Shown piece after piece: positions 21,901 to 28,400 of a stretch of DNA of 64,000 nt. A program made the translations under genes and the position numbers. Every line of letters begins with the position of its first letter. The stretch's first letter is position 1. The stretch is from Actinoallomurus purpureus. GTDB taxonomy: Bacteria > Actinomycetota > Actinomycetes > Streptosporangiales > Streptosporangiaceae. Below the pieces are notes generated by a model, which did not search any database, had not been told where the DNA came from, and saw nothing but the letters and a program-made list of their open reading frames with translations. Location: assembly GCF_024055795.1 (NCBI RefSeq), contig NZ_JAMXMY010000004.1, forward strand, positions 62,001-126,000, in the 5' to 3' direction.

Positions 21901-22777
21901 GCACCACCTCGCCCCTCTGACCGCCGCCCGAGACCGATACCGTGCCGGGGTGTGCCGCAGCTCCCTCGATATCGCCGGCATTCGGGACTTTTCCGACCGA
22001 GGGCACATCGGGGGCATTCAGCCCATCGAACTCACCCTTCCCGCGCCCCCCGAAGCCGCCACCGTGCGCCATACCCCCGATGAGGCCACCGAGGCCCGCC
22101 GCCCCGGCCACGCCCGCCGGGTTGGGTGTCCAGTGGTGGTTCCCGACGGCAGCGTTGGCGATGGCCTCGGCAGTAAATTCCAGCGAGACGTTTACCACCG
22201 CTCCGCTGACGGCCCCCGCGGCGAAGCGAAGAACGGTCTCGGGGACCAGCCCGTCCAGTTTGGCGATTCGCGATACGACGCTGACCAGATTGGAGATGAT
22301 ATCGGTGAGTATCGCGTCGGCCGCACCGAGTAGCTCACCAAGGGGACCGAACGCAAAGAAGTCGAAGACGACCCCGAAGATCTGGAGGATGAGCTCGATC
22401 TTGGCTTCCTTGTTATACTTCTCCACGGCTGCCAAGACCTGATCGGCGTAGTAATTAATGGCACCACCGATCTCGTACGCAGCGTCCCGACATTGCAGAA
22501 GACACTGGGGGATGCCTTCCGCGCCGCCCGCCGAAAGGTAGGGGCCTCCATTCGTATGCGGATGCATCCCCCCGCTAATCGGGCCTGGCTCATTCACCTC
22601 AGACCACAGCATGCGCGCCATCTTGGACGCGTCGCCAGTCCAGCTCATGCTCGCCACTGCGTCAACCATTGACTGGGTACCAAGCGCGAGCGCGTCACCG
22701 AGCATGATCCAATAATTGCCCAGGTCGTAGAGCGCGGCAGTGTCCACGCCCAACAGGGACAAGTCGGTTTCAGCCAT
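9899..22777 (-). CDS. Giant (4292-residue) ESX-linked protein with WXG100-like N-terminus and amidoligase-like domain
   Basis: Residues 1-110 resemble an ESX/WXG100 helical domain (MAETDLSLLGVDTAALYDLG; MSWTGDASKM at the turn). Hydrophobic helices follow (125-215), then a Gly/Pro/Ala-rich disordered tract (about 215-965) with tandem repeats, charged helical modules and acidic Ser/Asp-rich spacers (about 1370-1450 and 2005-2115). Residues 2950-3311 match the amidoligase-like domain shared with the genes at 45841 and 57433: E2958-F-E2960, VEFVTRPGG, LYAQYTVDL and E3309-L-R3311. A helical module occurs three times (near 2636, 3673 and 4120). The C-terminus carries a DUF397-like motif, WRVSGYSKGPYC, with its Cys at 4273. 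GGGGAGGA precedes the ATG. It is the last gene of a five-gene operon, with genes about 50 bp apart. It is probably a polymorphic-toxin-like effector; no immunity gene is recognised. Confidence 0.75.
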   Translation of the reverse strand: MAETDLSLLGVDTAALYDLGNYWIMLGDALALGTQSMVDAVASMSWTGDASKMARMLWSEVNEPGPISGGMHPHTNGGPYLSAGGAEGIPQCLLQCRDAAYEIGGAINYYADQVLAAVEKYNKEAKIELILQIFGVVFDFFAFGPLGELLGAADAILTDIISNLVSVVSRIAKLDGLVPETVLRFAAGAVSGAVVNVSLEFTAEAIANAAVGNHHWTPNPAGVAGAAGLGGLIGGMAHGGGFGGRGKGEFDGLNAPDVPSVGKVPNAGDIEGAAAHPGTVSVSGGGQRGEVVPNSTITTADFKGMSGMPGNGESKIDPTGVHSDPSGLPGPGGVSVTDGLGRPDVSGPAPATQISGGGSAEESARPAGTPRPEPAVSSAGGAAGRPPADHTPTSAQITPGEIASRPGGEVVAPGPADPLQSGRPASADPGAAAGGRPGSVSSRGGPGEPSGQTPVADNGASGAHGPGAVSDGLVANGGNGPRPSAVSPQGRPGAPASERPASGDPSSEHDPAVVGRPGTAGPTNGDPLSPTPGRTGAGGPLSPTAGRTGAGGPLSPTAGRAGAGGPESAVEAGRGAGAGAAESVAGPSGARPGEGAAAAAKPQGDGAVPPAGPAEGARGGRSVSADPAASADRAVVSGRGGAERPSGQGPAGDVEDAGARDAGAVSGGAAVNGGGGSRVPAGNPQARSAGGRAETGEAPYERDAVVVDRSGPVGSANGGAVPPASARAGAGRSESAVEAGRGVGAAESVAGPSGARPGEGAAAAAKPQGDEAVAPAGTGRTSPPTSPERPAAGTGAKAEGPSGGSSGSKVSSSEEPPSRTPGQESETVHGTTRASAVGEDVPTGVVRSDERPTGSVGSARAGSEPRTPRDEHAAPAEERRSDAGSPRAGSKDVAGDGGPERSAVPRRDGPSAGPADDARRTPASPEGRGQESARPSAPADRGERLTGPSGERDASGGHGAHRPEAGEEAAALVSQHGPLTKAETWQAFKNTRDADYAGRFSKEERFAHATRDLDVDHEVASAERGFREADPELAAHLPADGTAAVSKGFREALHDAFSSAWKKSAGRPEETDAWSETYTRLRQELPDRFAQVSLQHREISRMDTALKDAADGFGEKDLFRGNYLPKEKFDENAVKFDEATGTFSVDHEKAGPYGKLQLDVHKDVVETVNSAWRDAGGLPTGEAARGLENDLGQIRDGLHERLENLSNQERQVQHGERALDEEHSARGTPLSRDVLDRVRKEFGDEIRSRYNELREQATGRDPGWFDRAWDAADEHMRGTDALRNRLDHGEFREKALQQGKQALRKAVARAQGEDGGEGLGEYVGPEGEERLTTDWTKAVEKAVDDHWSSLPGRDFRSTGRPQESVRSSVDDDAVSSRGSVGSGRDDVSSSSSDQSVWRSGNDDDASSSYSHEHEWLLGDDDAASSHGSVRSSEGDDGLRESGWRRLGDDDAGLHEGLQMSWEERFQQLSHTLPQRIAHESDKNIVLRGAANDFEQIAGHPDDLSAGHTVTPESFEKLSSDFRTDTVTEYDRLWGPEGTDSKAWLEHEAQHENVFETTLTGLREAPYRPGDRGPEGHAEESAAGGPADPRPPDDDTSGPAVPSSGDRPTPTAASADRPVPEPGARPAEHMGSDPGQVHAQVVRERPTSSSVRSPGSHEEGLGAKGAGETTPKPTGEHDLVETPESSVATPSEIVDGFTKTLNRVGETAAIRDDAYKTFQTQFEARYPELRTRPAVRDVTPVREWFADRWTAAAKEAGGSEHLTTATQERLKGELTSRLPTDTRPPADDRLQRRYEREFHIALRVEGGTDYANPDPTWDQTTTDLFHQRLDRLRERYVADRIPLGVNRTEQVEHLQQVIVKAATMLRARVEPIGATVHAFNERTRDMSPHAGRDQTLKGDPALFSWYRRQQADIVRRFSDALELHGPGAELERVFQQRITTLRDMAWSRLEASREFGRLLDKAAPQELATPAARTWAADQVEEVRERFVQAHIDWRATVTPPEARGSASASAETSGSVDSPVVADRAVAEEEPARVEEARSSASASAGASGSVAEEARGDDDYGLHKSGWRPLKDDDASSSYSQEHEWLLGDDSDSASAEATGSVDSPDVVDRVSTSEEQDRLVVMQRRVIRRQQKRVNKAIARAAANFAAGPHTLREFNVPDGAVSRSVLSVVRDRVQSGFDDVIARETSPRKTLFYPGPESVDVRIADLKARISGPVDRLVKGIGWALEREAAREATIARARAMVDTAAWTWQTVLEQSTALRNRLGVQRPVPADVFGAIREGFAIRAGARFDSVFDRASESRTTPVGQSHEQLEKLLNADKSRLHDWFLLPIAHRALVAEAIRMFDERFDTTDAGRELAPWPVGRLRNAFAALAGEVFESVFDSVTADPVDLTARIWEWEDRMNGLLGELAGLVGVESAATEEPRADTTSFHGLSDEYDVAQEELATGDRDDRASAGVVESPMHEPADLDAVRESLGERSAGEAEAPARGTDDAVESQIGTPAPADDAERAVSDLGEVPVLRELGAESSDYNLDVARELLEKEYEDSRARHNNAMLEARRIIRELVGRTPSISDPGGVVSDIDRARILTAAWIVRMGSEHAKEFADSALTLVPSREPMASEPEQFTRAGLMAKAAEAGEWLNGLADEAREKLLDRAGQIVADHHESPPVGGTVESLRQREAYEAVLQVVAHAMAKAALDGAGPEQAEAEADGLASWLADALGTRHRTGGAPPEGSQPPITLELPPAAGSAVTASTDGVDETVHDYADLNRARRALAKQSGSRYDDPMEKAWTIVRDRSGLRPTWNDLGGEVSDVDRIRLLVAAHIARERSDGHFRSDVDQRASEPVRSDHSGEVSDVDREAAPTVHDRSAEAFADFLLAALSASAPSRWTSDLTAEVNGILGRWRVPLSTSEEVLRAYHGLPDEDRKGPMRTVAQRIADRLVNGESLRLPGGAIGAEFESVIKLHADAELKYATLLADNERLGFKLVVDHRNFFIDTEGDYYPTAELFKASNKPLKERQDKTPIVEFVTRPGGIPGEHKKWTIKEIIAQVSTTINALAKAEEPLSIAEWLPESEGWTVHRPEIRGEVLPIRTGQADDVTLYAQYTVDLRPTELYGALQDVLAQGKQGTNSARFLQQGLEFGTEIARDFAALLTGTELPSSAVDVLDEIEPVAAVRGFLALVYPHITAIFRGALVGTNLIKNWVLAASRTDFAAIRGLLPEASRLFLEFYAPAIEKRLVEKFREGSPELDEQAAGANLLAKRLWSTDGTIGDYLNSALLEPQGKPVDQLTGIGMWTHNRRTHDGQLAVELRGWGPYPIGLGEVPEVIDSLGTMLADRENRAGRKRFQTSARGPRLLDAARLLADHPRAAAFRSFNEDGLGQLKRIWRKKHSKDGTELLPVADVATILVGLRALDVPEPTSAQDVADAIEVLQAASNRLKLIAADKSTAIQNMAHGALERLEAVLEPLHAYTPPSTGQEQADAGAFTADHSQISLDLWQVASLLSETSPEERVRVFGDFLMGLDATWRPRYPRGELFPVADVATVLRGLRSPHDEDVPLDIEDGEPLSRLRSHLETLADDPQVGDQAHETLQNLDALEAYFWSSNIVSSPDALGEIESGLEPDVAPSVPGSPSVGLDEFEFGLAPGSPSSVPVSPRELVASEPDPATLETLMNDAAQAERWLDELQDEVRDDLLARASGIVGLYHQPLPGDMTGERVEQPRPVYEAVLLVVATTLANPDTEQPEVYAHEMASWLAEELGTRRLPDVVIEDDEADISGFAAIAVRARVSAEELSAFLILRTERGEKPKLDQWREMAPEDLQGEIDADLRVLKRAAESLAPMGLDDIARVAVEWGIDLPELWIFGRELREIYSRTPDSPHASLESFRQEQVRKMFRAVPGARVDGDSIDVKSFLNVAGAAEVSADVLRAMLLFKGGDAAQELEDLEALELDQPAAFHQEVIDYLALLEGAAESLAMSANDVAWFSARTGVRPNDLKIFGREFREIYSQASDTGPSRAEPESSLTGEAIRRRVPEAEARLEAAARMLLTYASPEDIADFAAMAARLGTDAEGMRTVVEAARARNPVLGIADLRRVSPYDLLDLVVEDHGTQAERPSRATVNHRVWFEQAREIVDRLAEKESLLRLAGEIIAHHHEPLPVDMTTVTPEKRAAYEGILYAVAEQLHFVSGPDGSVDDELTPAIALSEQLADETGTGRRTGGAPPGSRRRPLNLVEIGGGGESSGLRAGMSLDRAGAVVPVEMGEGYDWRVSGYSKGPYCVQVALVGRGQLRGGRVRRR
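16505..16561. repeat. 57-nt dispersed repeat, copy A
   Basis: This stretch matches 18518-18574 at 56 of 57 positions. Both copies lie inside the giant gene and encode the same acidic peptide (DDDASSSYS..EHEWLLGDD). Near-identity in DNA across synonymous positions implies recent duplication or gene conversion. Confidence 0.8.
18518..18574. repeat. 57-nt dispersed repeat, copy B
   Basis: Partner of 16505-16561, about 2 kb away in the same orientation, with a single mismatch (A for C). Confidence 0.8.
20469..20539. repeat. 71-nt perfect direct repeat, copy A
   Basis: Identical to 20964-21034. It encodes part of the Ala/Gly/Pro-rich tract (SVAGPSGARPGEGAAAAAKP) of the giant protein. Confidence 0.85.
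20964..21034. repeat. 71-nt perfect direct repeat, copy B
   Basis: Identical to 20469-20539, 495 bp away. The similarity continues imperfectly on the low-coordinate side. Confidence 0.85.
21085..21200. repeat. 39-nt tandem repeat (about three units)
   Basis: Three consecutive 39-nt units encode GGPLSPTxGRTGA-type 13-residue repeats in the disordered tract of the giant protein. The units differ by only a few bases. They probably vary in number between strains. Confidence 0.75.
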
Positions 22778-22825
22778 GAATCCTCCCCACCCTAGATCGG
22801 GTTATGATGGTGCCGCCGCGTTCGG

Positions 22826-23281
22826 CTACCAGGTTTCGGTAACCGCCGTCATCGTGGCGTCGGTGATACTCTGCGGAGCGCCACCAGAGCCGCCGCCCGT
22901 TGAACTCCAAAGCGCATCCACGAACTTGCCGAAGAAGTCACTGAGCGCCAGCTCGGCTTGGGCGAACGTGCCGGCGGCCGTGTACAAACCGGTCGCGATG
23001 AGGTTGAGCGCACCTATCGACGGTTCGTCCTCGGTGCCGAAGAGTTCCTTCATAACGGCGTTCCACCGGTCGCCAAAGTCTTTGGCTTCCTGAGACGTCT
23101 TCCCCGCCCATCCCAAGTTGAGATCACTAAGCGTTTTGTTGATAGTGGAAAGAGCGTCAACGATATTCTGGTTACTCGCAACGATGTTATTAATATGGGT
23201 GAAGAGATCGTCCGGACCGCCATTGTGCGGATTGACGTAATAAGTTGTAACACTATCGTAGTCTACGTCAGAAACTGCCAT
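22826..23281 (-). CDS. WXG100-like protein (fourth gene of the giant-protein operon)
   Basis: The product has 151 residues from the ATG at 23281 (MAVSDVDYDSVTTYYV). Two helices are separated by the turn LGWAGKTSQEAKDFGDRWN, a W-x-G motif near residue 56. It is longer than classical WXG100 proteins, with a hydrophobic third helix (FAQAELALSDFFGKFVDALW) and a Gly/Ser-rich C-terminal stretch. A start 54 bp further upstream is in frame but lacks an SD. The stop lies 48 bp before the giant gene. It is probably exported with, or acts as adaptor for, the giant protein. Confidence 0.75.
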   Translation of the reverse strand: MAVSDVDYDSVTTYYVNPHNGGPDDLFTHINNIVASNQNIVDALSTINKTLSDLNLGWAGKTSQEAKDFGDRWNAVMKELFGTEDEPSIGALNLIATGLYTAAGTFAQAELALSDFFGKFVDALWSSTGGGSGGAPQSITDATMTAVTETW

Positions 23282-23331
23282 GACCGATGCACAGCCTCTC
23301 AGTCGACGGGCCAAGGTCGCCCACTCGGTGG

Positions 23332-23838
23332 TCACCCATTCCCATCAAGGGGCTGCGCGGCGACGCGCAGCAGCTTCTTGGCGTCGCCCCCAACAAAAAA
23401 CCGCTCGGAGCTGCGCAGCAGCTTCTTGCCGTGGCTCCCAACAACAAACCGCTCGGAGCTGCCCAGCAGCTTCTTGCCGTGGCTCCCAACAACAAACCGC
23501 TCGGAGCTGCCCAGCAGCTTCTTGCCATGTGCTTCAAGATTTGAGACGTTGGCTTCTTCCGCCGACGTGTAGTTGTCATAAGCCGCCTGCATTCGGCTGA
23601 CCATTTCAGCCAGTACTGAATTGACGTCCGTACTGACATTCGTAAACCACGTGCTTACGTCATCGAACGATGCGGTCGACGGAGTGTTCCAGGACTCCCT
23701 ACATCCGTTGAACTCGCTGGCGACATTGTCCAGCTCGGCACTGATCACATCATGCTGTTTCTTGACGATGCCGATCGCATCATGCAATTGACCCAGGTCA
23801 ACCTTGAACTCGCTCGAACTCGACGGCGGATTCGCCAT
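23332..23838 (-). CDS. WXG100-like protein with C-terminal 16-residue tandem repeats
   Basis: The N-terminal ~115 residues form an ESX-type helical hairpin with the turn CRESWNTPSTASFDDVSTWF. The remainder is about three and a half copies of a 16-residue repeat, HGKKLLGSSERFVVGS, degrading towards the C-terminus. The ATG at 23838 is taken as the start; an in-frame ATG four codons upstream is equally possible. The repeat is basic, unlike the acidic hairpin. It sits 50 bp from each neighbour in the operon. The role of the tail is unknown; a binding or tethering function is only a guess. Confidence 0.72.
   Translation of the reverse strand: MANPPSSSSEFKVDLGQLHDAIGIVKKQHDVISAELDNVASEFNGCRESWNTPSTASFDDVSTWFTNVSTDVNSVLAEMVSRMQAAYDNYTSAEEANVSNLEAHGKKLLGSSERFVVGSHGKKLLGSSERFVVGSHGKKLLRSSERFFVGGDAKKLLRVAAQPLDGNG
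23367..23528. repeat. 48-nt tandem repeat (about 3.5 units) in a WXG100-like gene
   Basis: Adjacent units share a core of the form cttgccgtggctcccaacaa (+ strand). The middle two are nearly identical over all 48 nt and the outer ones diverge. All are in frame, with no spacers between units. Confidence 0.85.
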
Positions 23839-23888
23839 TGGACATCCCATTGATCTCAGCGCCGGAAGGATCGGCCTTCAGGTATTGG

Positions 23889-24593
23889 TCACACCTGGTT
23901 GTCAGGAACGGTCGGAGTGCGAGGAGTGATCGGAGTGCCGGAATCGGAAAGCCGCCAAATTCTTGGCTCGGGAAATCTTGCCAGACGGTCGGCATGACTA
24001 TAGGTCTGGCCCGCTCTGTCCACACCCGCGATGAACTGTCCGACCAGCTCTAGGGAGTTGGCGATCGCCTCGAGCGTCTTCTCCTGAGCAGGGTTGATGC
24101 TGGCCGCGAAGTCTTGCGCGTACGGTTGGATCTGGCTCCCATACGTATGATCCTGAGGGTTGCCACTGCCACTGCCACCGCCACCGCTGGCCTGACCTGC
24201 GGCGTTACCGAGTGAGTTGCCGACCTCGGTGACGGTGGCGTTCTGACCGAAGACAGTGTCCTTCTGCGCGGCTACCAGGGACTTCAAGCTCTCGTAGTCG
24301 CTCACCAGCAATTTCACATCGGAGAGCATGCTGTTCATGGCGAAACGTAGAGAGGACAGATTCACCGAGATGGGTGTGGTCAGCGGTATACCTCCGGGCG
24401 GCGATTCGCCCGCCCCGGCGGGAGACGACGGGTCGTCGTTGAACGAAGGCGGACCCGTAGTGCCCCATGGCGCGGGAACCGCCAAATCCGGCACATCGCC
24501 CCAGAAGTCCTTTCCGCTGTCCGGGTCGGAGGAGCCGTTGCCGCCCTTCGGCGGCTGAAACGGCGGGCCGTACTTTGGTGTCACGCCGCCCAA
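23889..24593 (-). CDS. ESX-associated helical protein with proline-rich N-terminus
   Basis: This 234-residue product is the first gene of the operon leading to the giant. Residues 1-75 are Pro/Gly/Asp-rich (GGVTPKYGPPFQPPKGG). Then comes a long helical region (SLRFAMNSMLSDVKLLVSDY ... LEAIANSLELVGQFIAGVDR) broken by a glycine linker (GQASGGGGSGSGN). It lacks a W-x-G turn but has the size and helix pattern of ESX/PE-type partners. The start is a TTG at 24593, backed by GGGAG six bases upstream; a GTG three codons later is the alternative. The specific function is unknown. Confidence 0.6.
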   Translation of the reverse strand: MGGVTPKYGPPFQPPKGGNGSSDPDSGKDFWGDVPDLAVPAPWGTTGPPSFNDDPSSPAGAGESPPGGIPLTTPISVNLSSLRFAMNSMLSDVKLLVSDYESLKSLVAAQKDTVFGQNATVTEVGNSLGNAAGQASGGGGSGSGNPQDHTYGSQIQPYAQDFAASINPAQEKTLEAIANSLELVGQFIAGVDRAGQTYSHADRLARFPEPRIWRLSDSGTPITPRTPTVPDNQV

Positions 24594-24706
24594 TGTTCAC
24601 TCCCAGTGGGTTTCGGGCTCTCGATGAGAGGGTCACGCCGACTCGGCCGGTCCAAGCCCGGTCGGGTCGTGCGCGGAGCCCATCCGTGGCGAGAAGCCGT
24701 TACGGA

Positions 24707-25141
24707 TTACTGGAAATCGCATCCCGGGTTCGGCGCGTCCTCCGACAGGGGACTTCCCACCGGAAGGATGTAGAGCACGTCGAGTACCACGGGGACCGTG
24801 CCGAGATTGCGTCCGATGTGCACATGATTCGAACCGGCCGGCTCGACGATGGTGCCGCCGGTCCGGTATACGCCGTCGGGCTTGCAGGAGGAGTCGAAGT
24901 GGCTGAGCGTGCCCTGCTTGACGTAGCCGAACAGGTTTCCGTCGTGGTAGTGCCAGCCGGTGCTCTGTCCCGGCGGCAGGGTGATCTCACGCACGACGAT
25001 GTGCTTGTCGCCCACGGTCTCGTCCGTGATGACCATGCCGCTAACACCAGGGCCGGGAGGAGTGGCGTTCGCCGCAGTTGCAGCGAGGAACAAACCGGCG
25101 ACGACGGCACCGACGACGGCGAACCGTCCTGAATATCTCAT
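24707..25141 (-). CDS. Secreted single-domain cupin protein
   Basis: The protein has 144 residues. A Sec-type signal peptide (RFAVVGAVVAGLFLAATAANA, cleavage probably after ANA) is followed by one cupin barrel. Cupin motif 1 is GWHYHDGNLFGYVKQGTL (H-x-H), and the second metal-binding strand is EPAGSNHVHIG. Two cysteines (SSCKPDG and NPGCDF) could form a disulphide outside the cell. The ATG at 25141 is preceded by GGGGAA and starts directly with the signal peptide. The enzymatic role is unknown; small secreted cupins of this type are common in actinomycetes. It shares the strand of the giant-protein operon 113 bp downstream but is probably a separate unit. Confidence 0.8.
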   Translation of the reverse strand: MRYSGRFAVVGAVVAGLFLAATAANATPPGPGVSGMVITDETVGDKHIVVREITLPPGQSTGWHYHDGNLFGYVKQGTLSHFDSSCKPDGVYRTGGTIVEPAGSNHVHIGRNLGTVPVVLDVLYILPVGSPLSEDAPNPGCDFQ

Positions 25142-25478
25142 GATGTTCCCCGAACCCTCTGCATCGGTAGCGGTAAACAAGGATGCACGCCAGCCGAGGC
25201 GCACGGCTAGAACGCCGGCGCCAACGCATTGAACACCCGATCACTCACTGACACGTCGGCACCCTCAGCAGAGCCCAGATGGCGCTGAAGTTCAACCGAA
25301 TGGCACGGATACGCAAACCCATATAGCGGACACGTCTGTCGGAAACGATTTCTCTTCCTTTGTTCTAACTTGCGTGATACATGTTTGAAACATTCGGGCC
25401 CTGGGCGTACATCCAGCCGTCAGGAAGTCGGGTTCATGGCCGTGCTGCGCTCGGCGGTCGTCGGTAGGTGAGCGATCT
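25142..25478. other. Divergent intergenic region between the cupin and the 2903-residue giant
   Basis: No gene is supported in these 337 bp. The part at 25340-25395 is AT-rich and holds a perfect palindrome (25381-25393). Promoters for both flanking genes must lie here, but no clear hexamers stand out. Confidence 0.45.
25381..25393. promoter_or_regulatory. Perfect palindrome ATGTTT-G-AAACAT, candidate operator
   Basis: A 13-bp perfect inverted repeat lies 85 bp upstream of the start of the 2903-residue giant gene, in the most AT-rich part of the intergenic region. The binding protein is unknown. Confidence 0.4.
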
Positions 25479-28400
25479 ATGCGAACAGCTCGTGGTCAGC
25501 GGGCGACAGGCCCCTGCCGCGTCGATCCGGCCGACGTCGACGCGGGCGGCCGATCGGAGATCACGCCGGCCGAACCCGCTTGGCGCACATCGAGGTGGAG
25601 TGACGGGGCCGAGCAATCCTTCTGCGTCCAGGCAAGGGCCTACGACATTCCTCGTACCTCCGGGCAGCCGACGGCGAATGCGACCGTGGCGAGCCGGAGG
25701 AAGACCGTTCGCTGGGCCGACGCGGAAGGCGAAAGCGAGCGGGACGGTGAGAAATCTACCGCCGAGGAATCGGCGATGCGGTCCCCCGCGCTGGACACGG
25801 AGTCCGGTCCGGAGCGGACGGCGCCGCTCGTCGAGCTGCTGGCCGGCACGGATGTGGGTGTGGTCGGCGGCCGGCCGGTGGCGTTGTGGCTGCCGGGTGC
25901 GCCCGCCGATGGGTTGCGTTTCGATGAGGCGACGCTGGGGGCGCTGGGTGACCTGGTGCCGCCGCAGACCGTGTTCGTGATCGCCGCGGAGCGCGACGGT
26001 CGGGTGGTGGTCGGTGACCACCCGGTGTCGGCGGCGACATTGCACCGCACGATCGCCGCCAGGGCTCCGGGCATGCAGCCGTTCTTGCTGGTCCCGGGCG
26101 CGGCGGGGGTGGCCGAACCGCTGGCGCGAGAGTTCGACGGGCCGGTTCTGGCGGCCCCGGACGGCATGCGGCTCGACCTGGACAACGGCTTGACGTTGGA
26201 CACCGGCTTGACGTTCTTCCGCCCCAGCCAGGACGGGCCGGTGCCGGAACCGTTCCGGCTGCACGAACCCGGCATACCGGACGGCCTGCCGATCGCGGCC
26301 TCGCTGACCGCGGGCGCACGGGAAGTGCCGACGATCGACGCGCCGGTGACGGAGAGCCGGCCTCTGGACGGGATGGCCCGTTCCATCGGCGTGCCCCGTG
26401 CCGGCCTGCCGTACATGAGTGCGCTGCTGGCCGCGATCGGCTTCGAGATGGCCGTCCGAGATCAGACCTTCACCGAGAAACAGCAGGACGATCTGGTGCA
26501 GCGGCTGCTCGCCAACTACCCGTACCTGCTGGGCCGGAGTACGGACGACAACGCGAGCGGGCTGGTGGTCCCGATGGGGTCCATCGAGATCCTGATCACC
26601 TTCGATCCCCAGCGGCCACAACGCGTCGTGCGCAACCCGGCCGGTTCGTACACCGCGCCGTCGAAGCAGGCCGCTCCGGACGGTTCCTCCATGGCCGTGG
26701 GCACGATCAACGCCGCGTACGGCACCGGCGCGCACGGGGAGACGTACGGCGGGCAGACCGGCGCGACCCGCGGCAAGATCGGGTTCTCGTTCGGGATCGG
26801 CGGCCTGGCACCGCGTGTGCTCAACCTGATCAGAGTCGGCGGCTCGATCGCCGGGACCGCCAATCAGTCCAACCGGAGCACGACGGCCGTCAAGGACGCC
26901 GAGCGGGGCAAGGTCGAGGACGGCCGGATCGAGGCGGATCTGATCGCGTATCCGGAGGTGAACGTCTCCTACAAGATCCGCGAGCAGAGGAAGAACGAGC
27001 CGGTGCCCCGCTGGCAGGGCCTGCCGCGCCACGACATCCCGGAGTCGGGCAAAGAGGCGCTGCTGGTGTGGGTGCCCAAGCCGTACACCGAGCAGTCTCC
27101 GGCACCCACGACCACGGTCACCGCGACCGGCCCCGAGGTCGACAGACGCAGGGGGACGCTGCCGAGCAACTACTACGCATCGGGCCTCACCGACATCCCG
27201 CGACTGTTCGACGAGACCCTCACGGTCCTGCGCCGGCAGGGTCTGCGGCTGCCCGCCGGGAGCGTCACCCGCGAGGAACTGCTGCAGAAGCTGTGGAACC
27301 TGAACACCCACCTCGACAGTGCGGTCAACGGGCGGCAGATCGGCTACCAGATCACGCTGCACGACGACCAGGGCAAGAAGATCGCCATGGTGCAGGTGCA
27401 CAGCCGGCTGCTGAACCCAGCCGCGGCGCAGCAGGTCGGTGCGGTGAGCGACAAGGTGCACCTGGAGGACGTCCGCACCGCGATCGACGGCAGCAGCGGC
27501 GGCCACACGCTGACCAACTCCACCACGGCCGCCCTGAGCGTGGAGTTCGACCTGCTGCCGAACCCGGGCATCGAGGGTCTGGGCCTGAACCTCAGCGCCG
27601 CGGCGTCGTACAGCACGACCCGCACCGACACGCTGTCCGCGGGGCGTACCGGCCTGTGGGTCCTGGTGCCGCGGTACACCGGCCGCACCGCGGCGTACAA
27701 CGTCGAATTCGAGCACCACGCCACCGTGAGCGTCCTCGGCGGGCGGCGGGCCGAGCCGACGACGCCGGTCCGTGGGCGCGGGCTGGTGCGGATGCCGGTG
27801 AAGGCGGCGTTCGCGCACGGCTTCACGGTGGACCGGGCCACCCTGGAGAACCCCCCGGACGGGAACACCATGCCGTACCGGGACGACGCGGTCCTGGACT
27901 CCGGACGCCGTCCGCAGGACCCGCAGAGCAAAGACGTGCCGCTGCACGTCCAGGAGGGCAAGGGCGTCGGGATGGGCCTCGTCCGGGTGTCGGACGAGGC
28001 CGTCAGCAGGCTCCGCGGGATCGTCGAGAACGAGGTGAGCAGGTTCGGCTTCCTGCCACCGGACCAGGACGACCCGTTCGCCCGGCACCATTGGTACAGC
28101 CACGGCAACCGGCTTCGCCGGCGGCTGGACAACCGTGACCTGCTGAGGAAGATGATCTCCACGCAGGGTCTGGACTCCCACTACGACCAGATCCACCAGG
28201 ACGGGATGACCTTCACGCTCCGGCTCAGCAGCGGCATCGCCGGCACGGATCTCGACGTCGACTCGGTCAAGGTGACCGTCAAGGCCAGGCAGAGCGCCAC
28301 GAGCCCCCCGAGGTACCACCGGACCACGAACGAGTACCACACGGTGAACCTGGCGATGGGCATGGACACCACGGGGCAGAGCGTCAGCCGGTCCCGCAAG

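Noticed and set aside
23367-23528. Possible CRISPR array
   Set aside because: The 48-nt units are directly adjacent with no spacers, stay in frame and encode a peptide repeat.
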